DNA from: Pollutibacter soli | GTDB taxonomy: Bacteria > Bacteroidota > Bacteroidia > Chitinophagales > Chitinophagaceae | Length of the DNA: 64,000 nt | Assembly: GCA_029269725.1 (NCBI GenBank) | Contig: JARJHS010000009.1 | Location: 124,001-188,000, forward strand | Direction: 5' to 3' | In this document: in pieces, positions 27,554 through 36,958 of the stretch | Layout of the letters: each line of letters opens with the position of its first letter | How positions within the stretch are numbered: the first letter of the stretch is position 1 | Position numbers and translations under genes: made by a program | The notes under the pieces: model-generated | Database searches by the model: none | What the model was told of the DNA's origin: nothing | What the model saw: only the letters and a program-made list of their open reading frames with translations

Positions 27554-29926
27554 CTATTCCGTCCTCAGGCTCTTTGCCGGTCTCGCCATCGCTGCTTTCA
27601 ATGATTCAAAACTCACCGTCAGCCACGCGATCAGCAATGAAGTAACCGAAGCAGCAACGAACGCTTTCCAATTGGGATTTACCCGGTATGCAAACCCCTT
27701 GAGCCAGCTGTTCATTGCAATCCATGCGAGCGGAACCGCGATGAGCATCGCAAGAAAAATTAATCTTGTAAATCCTGTAGAAAGCAGGTAGATGACATTG
27801 TATATCGATGCCCCTAACACTTTTCTTACACCGATTTCTTTTGTACGCTGTTCGGCCATGAATGCAGAAAGGCCATACAACCCCAGACAGGATATGAATA
27901 TGGCCAGTGTTGCAAACACATTAAACAAACTGCCCATCTGCTGTTCACCACTGTATTGCCTGTTCAGATCCTGGTCGATGAAACCATACGAAAAAGGATA
28001 TTGAGGATTGATCTGGGTCGTGATTTTTTCGAGTGCTTTTAGCGTTGCTTCCGTTTTGCCGGGATGTGTCCGTATGACAACGGTACCACCCCAACTGTTA
28101 AAGCCGATAAGCAAAGGTTCAATAACATTTTGTACGGGCTTATAATGAAAATCTTTTACCACTCCGATTACCGTACCCGTGTGATCCCAAAGTTTGACAG
28201 ATTTTCCAACAGCATTTGCCGTTGTCATTCCCATCTTTTTCACCGCAGTTTCATTGAGAACAAGATTAAAAGTATCAGCAGAAAATTCTTTTGAAAAGCC
28301 ACGGCCATTCAACAACTTCATACCGAATACATCGAAAAAGCCAGGGTCTACATGCATCGTTGGAAATATCGTTTTGTCGTTCGGATTTTTTCCTTCCCAT
28401 TCAACGGAGAGTGTACCGCTGGAGAGATTAGCAGGCAGGTTATTCGTTACAGCAAAATTGCTGGTCAAAGGATTACTCGTAAGCGCTGCTTTGAATGCCT
28501 GTTGTTTCGACCATATCTCACCGCTCATAGGAACATACACCAGGTTCGATTTATCAAATCCCAGGTTCATGTTTTTTATGTAGTTGAGCTGGCGGTAAAC
28601 GATCATCGTACCTGCAAGCAATACGATTGATACTACAAATTGCACGACGACCAGGCTGTTACGGAAGACCAGGTTTCCACCCATTTTTTTCATATTGGAT
28701 TTCAACACCATTGCCGGTTGAAATCCCGAAAGGAAAAAAGCTGGATAACTTCCTGCGATCAGCCCGGTGAGTATAGCAATGCCAACCAGGCTTAGGATCA
28801 TTTTTGTGTCAAATAAATTAACAGCAAGCTTTTTACCTGCGAGATTATTGAATGCCGGCATCAGCAGAAATACAAGGCCGATGGCAATCAGTAATGCAAC
28901 AAAGGTGATCAACATAGATTCACCCAGGAATTGTGAAATCAATTGCCGACGACGGGCTCCGACCACTTTTCTCAATCCGACTTCCTTCGCACGTCGCGCA
29001 GAACGTGCTGTTGACAAATTCATGAAATTGATACATGCTACGATGATGATGAAAATGGCAACGATGAAGAAAATATTTACATATTGAATATTCCCATGAC
29101 CGGATAGATCAGCCTGGAATTTTGAATGAAGGTGAATATCTGTCAATGGCTGCAACTGAAATTCGGCAGGGATGTCTTTGGCTGGAATATGCTCCTGGTA
29201 GAGTCTGGTCATTCTTCCATTGAAATCCGCAATCCCCGCTTTATCTGATTTAAAACTTTTATCCATCTGGAGATATGCGAAAAAATCGAAATTATCCCAG
29301 GTCTTTTCTCTCAGATCCCTGTTGGTCTGCGCAATGGCAGACATGGGCATGATGAAATCAAACTGCAGATGAGAATTTGCTGGTATGTCTTTCAGAATAC
29401 CGGTAATCAACACATTTTCTTTTGCATTTTTCAGCAGCACTTTTCCCAATGCATCTTCTCCTCCAAAATATTTTTTCGCCATTGATTCTGAAATCAGAAT
29501 GGCATCCGGCCTGTTCAGTGCAGTTTTGGGATCCCCTTTCACCAGATGATAAGTGAATACCTGGAGGAGTGTCGAATCGGCATAGAAAACCCTTTTCTCT
29601 TCGAATCTTCTGTCGCCAACTTTGAATACATCCGTACTTGGATTTGTGAGTCGAACGAAATTTTTTACACCGGGTAATTTTTCCAATATTTCCGGCGCCA
29701 TCGGTGCAGGATTGATGGCAACTTTAAAGTCGCCGGCATTTGCAACTACCCGATAAATTTCTTTACGGTTTATATTGAATTTGTCGTAACTGGTTTCATT
29801 CTGCACCCAAATCAGGATGAAGATGCTGCATGCCATTCCAATAGCAAGACCAGCAATATTGATGAATGAAAATGCCTTGTGCCGCACGATATTTTTTATC
29901 GCAACCTTGATGTAGTTTTTGAACAT
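27554..29926 (-). CDS. P7: duplicated MacB/FtsX-type ABC permease
   Basis: 790 residues, start MFKNYIKVAIKNIVRHKAFS. TM1 core GLAIGMACSIFILIWVQNE. First domain: KYFGGEDALGK and LKDIPANSHLQFDFIMP. TM2 region: ACINFMNLSTARS. Loops: RRAKEVGLRKVVGARRR, unusually basic, and QRTKEIGVRKVLGAS. Second domain: GVVKDFHYKPVQNVI, where the common SLH is replaced by PVQ. Ends RPAKSLRTE. The IS3 element sits between P8 and this gene, about 97 nt before its ATG, and could disturb read-through transcription from P8. Confidence 0.95.
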   Translation of the reverse strand: MFKNYIKVAIKNIVRHKAFSFINIAGLAIGMACSIFILIWVQNETSYDKFNINRKEIYRVVANAGDFKVAINPAPMAPEILEKLPGVKNFVRLTNPSTDVFKVGDRRFEEKRVFYADSTLLQVFTYHLVKGDPKTALNRPDAILISESMAKKYFGGEDALGKVLLKNAKENVLITGILKDIPANSHLQFDFIMPMSAIAQTNRDLREKTWDNFDFFAYLQMDKSFKSDKAGIADFNGRMTRLYQEHIPAKDIPAEFQLQPLTDIHLHSKFQADLSGHGNIQYVNIFFIVAIFIIIVACINFMNLSTARSARRAKEVGLRKVVGARRRQLISQFLGESMLITFVALLIAIGLVFLLMPAFNNLAGKKLAVNLFDTKMILSLVGIAILTGLIAGSYPAFFLSGFQPAMVLKSNMKKMGGNLVFRNSLVVVQFVVSIVLLAGTMIVYRQLNYIKNMNLGFDKSNLVYVPMSGEIWSKQQAFKAALTSNPLTSNFAVTNNLPANLSSGTLSVEWEGKNPNDKTIFPTMHVDPGFFDVFGMKLLNGRGFSKEFSADTFNLVLNETAVKKMGMTTANAVGKSVKLWDHTGTVIGVVKDFHYKPVQNVIEPLLIGFNSWGGTVVIRTHPGKTEATLKALEKITTQINPQYPFSYGFIDQDLNRQYSGEQQMGSLFNVFATLAIFISCLGLYGLSAFMAEQRTKEIGVRKVLGASIYNVIYLLSTGFTRLIFLAMLIAVPLAWIAMNSWLKGFAYRVNPNWKAFVAASVTSLLIAWLTVSFESLKAAMARPAKSLRTE

Positions 29927-30076
29927 TAGATTCAGTTGTGAATCTGTGGGACGGCTTGCCTGCGGGAAAAGTTACAGGAAGTTTATAGTTTTGAGTTGAT
30001 AGTTTATAGGAGGCAACAGACTGTGTCCTGTCCTGAAATAGGTTGACAGATTTTCAAACTAAAAATCTGTCAGAAA

Positions 30077-30472
30077 ATGAGATTCAGATCAAGAACAGTT
30101 ATCCGGTATAGTATTAGCTTTAAGCAAAAAGTGGTGAATGAAATAGAGCAAGAGGGATTAAGCATAGGTGCGGCAGCGAGGCGGTATGGCATTGGTGGAG
30201 GCAGTACGATACAGAAATGGTTACAGGATTTTGGCAAGAATCAATTATTAAATAAAGTTATACGCGTGGAAACGAGAGGAGAAAAAGACCGTCTTAGAGA
30301 GTTGGAAGAAGAGAACAGGAAATTAAAAATTGCATTGGCGGAAAAGACAATGCAAAAAGATGTTCTGGAAACTATAATCGATCTGGTGAATGAACATTAC
30401 CAGACGGATGTAAAAAAAAATTTAGGACAGAAGGCATCGAAAGGATCAGGGAGAAAAAAGCCTGGCCGGTAA
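30077..30472 (+). CDS. IS3-family transposase OrfA
   Basis: 131 residues. The helix-turn-helix resembles the IS3 OrfA (HTH_8-like) domain: SFKQKVVNEIEQEGLSIGAA followed by ARRYGIGGGSTIQKWLQDFG. A leucine-zipper-like helix follows (RLRELEEENRKLKIALAEKT). The A9 run at 30412-30420 near its 3' end is the likely -1 frameshift site into orfB; the frame otherwise ends at 30472. Confidence 0.92.
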   Translation: MRFRSRTVIRYSISFKQKVVNEIEQEGLSIGAAARRYGIGGGSTIQKWLQDFGKNQLLNKVIRVETRGEKDRLRELEEENRKLKIALAEKTMQKDVLETIIDLVNEHYQTDVKKNLGQKASKGSGRKKPGR

Positions 30473-31281
30473 AGGAACTGAGCTATTTTTTAGGATACAG
30501 TCCTCAGGCTTACTATAAGTCAGTAAAGGTGGAGATGCGGGTGGACCAAAGAGACAAACAGATCCTTTATCATATCCACAGGATACGCAGCAAAATGCCC
30601 AGGATTGGTGGTAAGAAGCTTTACCGGCTGATGTACAAGGATGTTCAGAAGATGGATCGTCCGCTGGGACGTGACAAGTTCTTTGATATTTTAAGGAAGC
30701 ATAATCTGTTGGTTAAACGAAGAAAACGATATGAAAAAACGACCAACAGTTACCACCGTTTCCATACGTACAAAAACAAACTTAAAACAAGGGTACTAAC
30801 GGGTCCTGATCAGGCCTACGTGAGCGATATTACCTACATCAGGACAGGATTAAAATTTGTCTATTTGTTTTTGATTACGGATGCGTATTCACGCAAGATT
30901 GTAGGCTGGGATTTGTCAGCCCACCTGGGCATTGAGGGTGGAATAAAATCGCTGACGATGGCTCTCAGACAAAGCAAAGGAAAACGGGGTATTATTCATC
31001 ATTCTGATCGTGGCATACAATACTGCTGCAAGGAATATGTAAGGCTGATGAAGAAGTATCACATGGAAATCAGCATGACGGAAGAAAACCACTGTTATGA
31101 AAATGCGATAGCAGAGCGGATAAACGGCATACTGAAAGATGAATTTCTTTTAGGAGAAAACTGGAGCGATATTGGACAGGCGAAAAAAGTGGTGCGGGAA
31201 GCAATAGACACCTACAACAGCCTTCGTCCCCACATGTCACTGGAATTTTGCACACCGAATGAAATACATCGAGCGGCGTAA
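30394..31281 (+). CDS. IS3-family transposase OrfB (made as OrfAB by -1 frameshift)
   Basis: This frame is open from 30394; its first ATG is at 30529 (250 residues). Slipping -1 on A9 (30412-30420) joins orfA to ...KKKFRTEGIERIREKKAW and gives a fusion of about 401 residues. The integrase core is intact: counting from the 30529 ATG, D100 (AYVSDITY), D160 (HHSDRGIQY) and E196 (ENAIAERING), with the D35E spacing. An HTH_21-like segment precedes it (RIGGKKLYRLMYKDVQKM). No stop interrupts it, so the element may be active. Confidence 0.92.
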   Translation, partial: TLPDGCKKKFRTEGIERIREKKAWPVKELSYFLGYSPQAYYKSVKVEMRVDQRDKQILYHIHRIRSKMPRIGGKKLYRLMYKDVQKMDRPLGRDKFFDILRKHNLLVKRRKRYEKTTNSYHRFHTYKNKLKTRVLTGPDQAYVSDITYIRTGLKFVYLFLITDAYSRKIVGWDLSAHLGIEGGIKSLTMALRQSKGKRGIIHHSDRGIQYCCKEYVRLMKKYHMEISMTEENHCYENAIAERINGILKDEFLLGENWSDIGQAKKVVREAIDTYNSLRPHMSLEFCTPNEIHRAA

Positions 31282-31408
31282 ACCCCAGTAAAATCAATTG
31301 TTTTAAACGATATCCACAAAAACAATGTGGATTGTAAAAAGAAAAAAAGAAGCAAAAAAAGAAAAAGGTAATAGTAGTAATAGTGTCAACTTTTTTTAGG
31401 ACGTGACA

Positions 31409-31641
31409 CTGCAGGCAGCAGATCGGTGCAATCAATTATTTTAAAAAGTTGTCGGTTTTTAAATCACAACCATTCAAAATTTAAGCTTCTTAAATTTTAA
31501 TCGTTTTGCATAAGTAGTTTGCCGATTAAAATTAAATGTGGCCTGCTGCCTAAACATCGGCTTATCAAATAAGCAGCAAGTTGTTATCCTCAGCCTCCGG
31601 CTGTTCCCAACTTGCCTGCCTGTCGCAAAGCAGGCTACTTA
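31409..31641. other. gap 3' of P8 with repeat remnants
   Basis: After the target duplicate it reads CAGGCAGCAGATC. Nearer P8 it has CCGGCTGTTCC (31597-31607) and CTTGCCTGCCTGTCG...AGCAGGC, an imperfect GC-rich hairpin, then CTTACTACTCACTCC at the stop. No gene. Confidence 0.55.
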
Positions 31642-34008
31642 CTACTCACTCCTCAGACTCTTCACCGGGTTCGCTCTCGCCGACTTAACTGCCTGGTACA
31701 CGATTGTCAGCAACGCAATTCCTAAGGCAGATAATCCTGCCCATAGAAATATCCCCGGTGAAACCGGTTCATGATAAGAATAATTTTCCAACCATTTATT
31801 CATCAGCAACCAAGCAATAGGTGCCGCAATTAAAATAGCTATCCCGATTAATTTTAGGAAACTGCCTGATAACAAAGTGATGATATTTGAAATTCCGGCG
31901 CCGAGAACTTTGCGGATGCCGATTTCTTTTGTTTTTTGTTCGGCAGTAAAAATCACGAGGCCTAATAACCCAAGACAGGAAATCGAAATAGCGAGAGCAG
32001 CAAAATACATAGACAGTTTTTTTGCAACTTCTTCATTAACGTAAAGTTCCCTGTATTCTTCATCAGCGAACTGATGCGCAAACGGAAATGCCGGATTGAT
32101 TTGTTTGTGTAATTTTTCGAGGCTTGTAATTACTGAAGCGGTTTTCGCAGCTTCATGACGAATTAATGCATAGCCCCAGTGTTGTTCTTTGTCAAGACGA
32201 ATAATGAGTGGGGTGATAGGAACATGAAGTGAATTGAAGTGAAAATTTTTAACCACTCCGATGATCGGTCCTTTCGTACCCCAGAATGTAATTTCCTTCC
32301 CTACCGGATCCGAATACCCGATAGTCTTGAGCGCGGCTTCATTAATGATATAGGAATTGCTGTCTGCGAACTCGTGAGAGAAATCCCTGCCCGCTATCAA
32401 TTCTGCCTGCATTGTTTTTATAAAATCGTAATCAATTGCTACCTGTGTGAAATTGGGCCGGCTATCAGGTGACTTCCCTTCCCACTCAACACTTCCTGTG
32501 GTATTACCGATCAGAAAAGGTCGTTGAGAACTAAAGCTGACCGAACTGACTCCGGGAATTCGCCCGGCCTGCTGTTTAAACAGCTCAAAGTTATCAGCCA
32601 GAGTACCGGTTGTTGCTATGAACAACAGATTATTTTTCTCATAGCCGAGGTGTTTGTTCTGTATATAACTAACCTGTTTCGAAACAACCATCATGCTTAC
32701 AATAAACACCACTGACAAAGCAAACTGAAACACCACCAACCCCTTGCGAAAAGCTGCGGAGGAATCGCCGGATTTGATTTTGTTCTTCAAAACAGCTATT
32801 GGCTTAAATGATGAAAGTAATAATGCCGGATAGCTGCCAGCAATTATAGCAGTGATAACGGTGAGTGCAAACATCCCCAGCCAGAAATTGCCCGACAATA
32901 GTGGAGATACGATGGTTTTTCCGGTAACTGAATTAAACTGCGGAAGTAAAATCTGGATAAGTACAACAGCCAATGTGATGGATATCGATGCCATTACAAA
33001 TGCTTCGAAAAGAAACTGGAATACAAGCGAACGTTTTGCTGCACCAACCACTTTTCTTACGCCGATTTCTTTCGCTCTTTTTACTGAACGTGCTGTGCTC
33101 AGGTTCATAAAATTGATGCAGGCAATTAATAAGATAAAAATGGCCACCAGTTGAAAAATCTGCACATATTCAATCCGTCCGCCTGATACATACCCATTTT
33201 TAAAATTACTGTGCAGGTATTGATCACCGTAAGGTTGAATATCCAATTCCAGTCGGTCTAGATCAGAATATTGTTTATCATAATTTTTTATGAAATGCTG
33301 AAGCCTTTTTTTGAATGCAAGGGCATCAGTATTCGGTTTTAGTTTCAAAAAAGTTGTTGGTCCACTGTTGTGCCAGTCTTCGATCCAGCTGTTTCTTTCT
33401 TTAAACAGATTCCAGTTGATGACGTATTCAAATTTTGATGACACGTTGTTTCCAGGGTTCTCAAAAACTGCGGTTACTTTCAAATCCCGATAGTTTTCAA
33501 AGCGAAATGTTTGATTCATGGCTTTTTCAGGGCTTCCGAAAAATTGCTCTGCCATCTTTCTTGATATAGCGATACTGACCGGGGAATTGATAGCTGTTTC
33601 TTTAGTGCCAAGGATCAGGGGATAGCTGAACATAGAAAAAAAATCTTTCCCTGCAAAATTGCCTGGAATTTTCATCAGCTTATCGCCTGCAGCGAATGTG
33701 TGCCATGAGTTCCATGCATAACTACTGGCGTACTCTATTTCAGGAAATTTTTTCGGTAGTTCTTCGCCCAGCATTCCGGGTGTATCGTAACTTCCGGTAA
33801 GTTCGTTGCCGGAATACTCACGACTGGTCACTACATAAAGCAGATCAATGTCTTTATGAAATGAATCGACGGCATATTCATCGCGCACCCAGAGTGAAAT
33901 GAATATGCTGCAGGTAAGGCCCAGGGCTAAACCGAAAATATTGATGAAGGAGAATATTTTGTTTTTCGAAATATTTCTCCAGGCAATATTGAGATAGTTT
34001 TTGAGCAT
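31642..34008 (-). CDS. P8: duplicated MacB/FtsX-type ABC permease
   Basis: 788 residues, start MLKNYLNIAWRNISKNKIFS. TM1 core GLALGLTCSIFISLWVRDEY. First domain: FFSMFSYPLILG and QFFGSPEKAMNQ, lacking the usual GK at that point. GGRIEYVQIFQLVAIFILL leads into ACINFMNLSTARS. Loops: KRAKEIGVRKVVGAAKR and QKTKEIGIRKVLGAG. Second domain: GVVKNFHFNSLHVPI, with KN for KD. Ends NPVKSLRSE. Closest to P1 by eye. The leader before its ATG contains AACTGACAACC, as at P10 and P12. Confidence 0.95.
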   Translation of the reverse strand: MLKNYLNIAWRNISKNKIFSFINIFGLALGLTCSIFISLWVRDEYAVDSFHKDIDLLYVVTSREYSGNELTGSYDTPGMLGEELPKKFPEIEYASSYAWNSWHTFAAGDKLMKIPGNFAGKDFFSMFSYPLILGTKETAINSPVSIAISRKMAEQFFGSPEKAMNQTFRFENYRDLKVTAVFENPGNNVSSKFEYVINWNLFKERNSWIEDWHNSGPTTFLKLKPNTDALAFKKRLQHFIKNYDKQYSDLDRLELDIQPYGDQYLHSNFKNGYVSGGRIEYVQIFQLVAIFILLIACINFMNLSTARSVKRAKEIGVRKVVGAAKRSLVFQFLFEAFVMASISITLAVVLIQILLPQFNSVTGKTIVSPLLSGNFWLGMFALTVITAIIAGSYPALLLSSFKPIAVLKNKIKSGDSSAAFRKGLVVFQFALSVVFIVSMMVVSKQVSYIQNKHLGYEKNNLLFIATTGTLADNFELFKQQAGRIPGVSSVSFSSQRPFLIGNTTGSVEWEGKSPDSRPNFTQVAIDYDFIKTMQAELIAGRDFSHEFADSNSYIINEAALKTIGYSDPVGKEITFWGTKGPIIGVVKNFHFNSLHVPITPLIIRLDKEQHWGYALIRHEAAKTASVITSLEKLHKQINPAFPFAHQFADEEYRELYVNEEVAKKLSMYFAALAISISCLGLLGLVIFTAEQKTKEIGIRKVLGAGISNIITLLSGSFLKLIGIAILIAAPIAWLLMNKWLENYSYHEPVSPGIFLWAGLSALGIALLTIVYQAVKSARANPVKSLRSE

Positions 34009-34298
34009 GGTTGTCAGTTATTAGTTGTTAGTTGAACAGCCAGTTTTTAGTTTATATGTGTTTGTTCATAGGAGGCAGCGGGCAGCAGGCAGGAGATCTG
34101 TGCGATAATCATCTGCAAAATGGCGTCAGGTTTTATTTTTAACTAACTTCATTTTTAAACCGCCACTTTGCTGATTTTCGGCATTTGGCTTCAGATGTTT
34201 GGTGATTAAAATTATCTGTTCCCTGCTGCTTCAAACAAAAAACAGAATCAGACAACAGAAAAAGTTTTCCAATCTCAGTGGCTGGCTGTTCCTACTTA

Positions 34299-36737
34299 CT
34301 ACTCACTTCTCAAACTTTTCACCGGATTCACCATTCCCGCCCTGATCGCCTGGAAACCGACAGTAAATAATGCTACAACAAATGCCAGCATTCCTGCAAG
34401 AATAAATATCCACCAGGAGATATTAATCCGGTATGCAAAATTCTGCAGCCACTGATTCATATAATACCATGCGATCGGAGTTGCAATAATTAATGCAATC
34501 AATACGAGTAAAAGAAAATCTTTTGATAGCAAACGTACAATGCCTGTTAATGAAGCGCCCATCACTTTACGGATACCGATTTCTTTTGTTCTGTTGATAG
34601 CGGAGAGCGCCGCAAGTCCGAATAATCCAAGACACGCAAGGAACACGCAAATACTTCCTGCCCAGCCAATGATCCTGCTCCAGGTTTTTTCTGCATTATA
34701 AAAATTATTCAGACTCTCATCCAGGAACCGGTATTTGAATGGAAGATCGGCAACAATATTTCTCCAGGCTTTGTCCATTGCTGCAAGCGCCGGCGTTGGA
34801 TTTCCGGGTTTCAATCTTACAAAAAATTTAAATGGTGCATAGTCATGAAACTGGTGAAACAATTGCGGCATCAGTTTTTCTTTCATCGGCCGGAAATGAA
34901 AATCTTTTACGACGCCAATTACAACAGGTGTCAGATTTTCCGCGTATCCTGTGAGTTGCTGACCGATAGCAGTTTCATTTGTCCAGCCAAAATCACGGGC
35001 CATGGTTTCATTTATAATTACTGATTTCAATGTGTCGTCAGCAAAATCGGAACTGAAATTTCTTCCGCTGGCCATCTGCATTCCCATGACAGGTATGTAT
35101 CCGGTGTCGATAAAATATTCAAAAACTTCTTTTGGTTTTCCATTGTATTCAAAGCCCTGGCGGCTCCAGCCTGTTCCTTCGCCAAGGCCGAGTTCTGCGC
35201 CAGCTATTCCTTCGATATCTGCACGGGATGCAAGTGCCTGTTTCAACAAAGGGAATATTTCCTTTGATTTGGTTTCACTTGCATCGATTATCACCACATT
35301 TTCTTTATTGAATCCCGGATTCTTTTCACTCATGTAATTTGTTTGAAGAAGAATGATGATGGTGCTGATGATTAAGCCTATCGATAATGCAAACTGAAAT
35401 GTCACAAGCGATTTTGTAAAAATATTTGAACCGTTCACGCGGATCTTGCTTTTCAAAACCTCAACTGGTCGGAAACCGGATAATATCAAAGCCGGATAAC
35501 TGCCGGCCAGCAATCCAACCAACAAAATTAATCCCGCAAACATCCAGATCATTTCAGGATATAGTTCAAGTGAGAAGGTCAGTTTTCGTCCGGACAATTC
35601 ATTGAAATAAGGAAGCATTAATCTTGCGAAAATCAATCCGAGTACTGCGGAAAGAATGCTAAGCAGGATCGATTCTGCAAGAAACTGGAACATGAGTTGG
35701 CTTCTTTCACCGCCAATTACTTTTCTCACACCTACTTCTTTCGCACGACGGGCGGAATGACCGATGGCCAAAGTTGTAAAATTGATACAAGCAATCAGAA
35801 GAATCCCTGCAGCTATACTCAGCAAAATCCAGATCGTGTTTGGATTGATGCTTTCCACTGTGCCACTGTAAACTGATGTATCTGTATGTCCTGTTTTCAG
35901 AGATTGAAGTGCATATCTCACGGGCGGCTCATTACCTTCCCATTTATTGCCGCGTTCTTTCAATGCTTTAATCTCATCAGGATAATATTTTGAGCGAAAC
36001 ACAATCAATCTTGAAACATCATTAGCGAGTCCACTGCCTTCTTTCAGTTGTATATAAGTCTGATATGCAGATCGGCGCCAGTTGTTTACTCCACGTTTGC
36101 CACCCGCCGTTGTTTCCCAGTATTCAAAATTTCCCATCATCGCAAACTGGATAGATGAATTCGCAGGAATATCTTCAGCGACGGCGGTGACAGTAAATGG
36201 CGTGAAGGTTTCTCCGATTTTAATTTCGATCGACCTTCCCAATACATTATCACTCCCGAAAAATTGCATTGCCTGGTCTCTTGTGATAACGATATCCTGC
36301 AAATTTTTCAATGCTGTTTGTCGCGAGCCATATTTCAAAGGAAAATCGAACATGGTGAAAAACTGCGGATCGGCAAACTGAACAATCGCTCTGGTGACCT
36401 TACCATCTGCTTTTACAAAACTTTCGCCCCAGCCGGTTTGCAGTCTGGTGAAATTTACTACATCTGGTAAATCCTGTTTCATTGCCGGTCCTAAGGGTGA
36501 TGGGAGATAGGAGTCGCCTTCCGGAGCTTCGCCGTTCATGGCGGTTGTCCATCTGTACACTCTAAAGATCTGATCGGCATTCTTATGGAAGCGATCGAAG
36601 TTAAATTCATTTACAGCATATAAAAGAAATAGTGCAAAGCAGGCTAACCCCAACGACAAGCCGAGAATATTGATCAGGGATAAGCCTTTTTGACGGGCGA
36701 GATTTCTGAGGGCTATTTTGAAGTAGTGGCGGAGCAT
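34299..36737 (-). CDS. P9: duplicated MacB/FtsX-type ABC permease, divergent TM2 motif
   Basis: 812 residues, start MLRHYFKIALRNLARQKGLS. TM1 core GLSLGLACFALFLLYAVNEF. First domain: QFFGSDNVLGR and AEDIPANSSIQFAMMG. The TM2 end reads ACINFTTLAIGHSA where most paralogues have CINFMNLSTARS; P10 is similar. Loops: RRAKEVGVRKVIGGER and NRTKEIGIRKVMGAS. Second domain: GVVKDFHFRPMKEKL. Ends NPVKSLRSE. Gap to P8 is 290 nt; P10 lies 221 nt upstream. Confidence 0.95.
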   Translation of the reverse strand: MLRHYFKIALRNLARQKGLSLINILGLSLGLACFALFLLYAVNEFNFDRFHKNADQIFRVYRWTTAMNGEAPEGDSYLPSPLGPAMKQDLPDVVNFTRLQTGWGESFVKADGKVTRAIVQFADPQFFTMFDFPLKYGSRQTALKNLQDIVITRDQAMQFFGSDNVLGRSIEIKIGETFTPFTVTAVAEDIPANSSIQFAMMGNFEYWETTAGGKRGVNNWRRSAYQTYIQLKEGSGLANDVSRLIVFRSKYYPDEIKALKERGNKWEGNEPPVRYALQSLKTGHTDTSVYSGTVESINPNTIWILLSIAAGILLIACINFTTLAIGHSARRAKEVGVRKVIGGERSQLMFQFLAESILLSILSAVLGLIFARLMLPYFNELSGRKLTFSLELYPEMIWMFAGLILLVGLLAGSYPALILSGFRPVEVLKSKIRVNGSNIFTKSLVTFQFALSIGLIISTIIILLQTNYMSEKNPGFNKENVVIIDASETKSKEIFPLLKQALASRADIEGIAGAELGLGEGTGWSRQGFEYNGKPKEVFEYFIDTGYIPVMGMQMASGRNFSSDFADDTLKSVIINETMARDFGWTNETAIGQQLTGYAENLTPVVIGVVKDFHFRPMKEKLMPQLFHQFHDYAPFKFFVRLKPGNPTPALAAMDKAWRNIVADLPFKYRFLDESLNNFYNAEKTWSRIIGWAGSICVFLACLGLFGLAALSAINRTKEIGIRKVMGASLTGIVRLLSKDFLLLVLIALIIATPIAWYYMNQWLQNFAYRINISWWIFILAGMLAFVVALFTVGFQAIRAGMVNPVKSLRSE

Positions 36738-36775
36738 GGTGGGAGTTTAAAGTGGAAAGTTAAAAATTGAAAGAA

Positions 36776-36806
36776 GTTCATAGTTCATAGTTCATAGTTC
36801 TTAGTT
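36776..36806. repeat. heptad repeats, TTCATAG type
   Basis: On the minus strand the units read AACTAAG, AACTATG, AACTATG, AACTATG, the same words as the array at 5025-5080. They are followed on the plus strand by GGAACAGCCG. Confidence 0.85.
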
Positions 36807-36878
36807 GGAACAGCCGAAGAAAGTTCACCGTACACGGTTCATTGTGACAGTGGGTTCAGAATTGGAAGAGTCGGCTGT

Positions 36879-36916
36879 TTTTTGTAGAGACAAGGCATGC
36901 CTTGTCTCTACAAAAA
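36879..36916. repeat. 38-bp perfect palindrome, TTGTAGAGACAAGG core
   Basis: Nineteen-base arms meet at GGCATGCC with no loop; the arms contain GTAGAGACAAGG and CCTTGTCTCTAC. TAGAGAC palindromes of this sort are known as dispersed repeats in other bacteria, including cyanobacteria (recalled, not searched). It sits in the P10-P9 gap, immediately before GCCGGCTGTTCC at 36941. Confidence 0.92.
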
Positions 36917-36958
36917 CAGTAAATATTATGAGTCGCAGACGCCGGCTGTTCCTCCTGC

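Larger units (their letters stand above)
30024..31408 (+). mobile_element. IS3-family insertion sequence, 1385 bp, complete
   Basis: The ends are TGTCCTGTCC... and ...ACGTGACA, imperfect 25-bp inverted repeats that share TGTC, GTCCT, AAA and GTTGACA blocks (about 20 of 25 matching). A CTG trinucleotide flanks both sides (30021-30023 and 31409-31411), fitting the 3-bp target duplication of this family. It carries orfA and orfB in overlapping frames. It is inserted into repeat-rich, non-coding DNA between P8 and P7, opposite to their direction. Confidence 0.93.
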
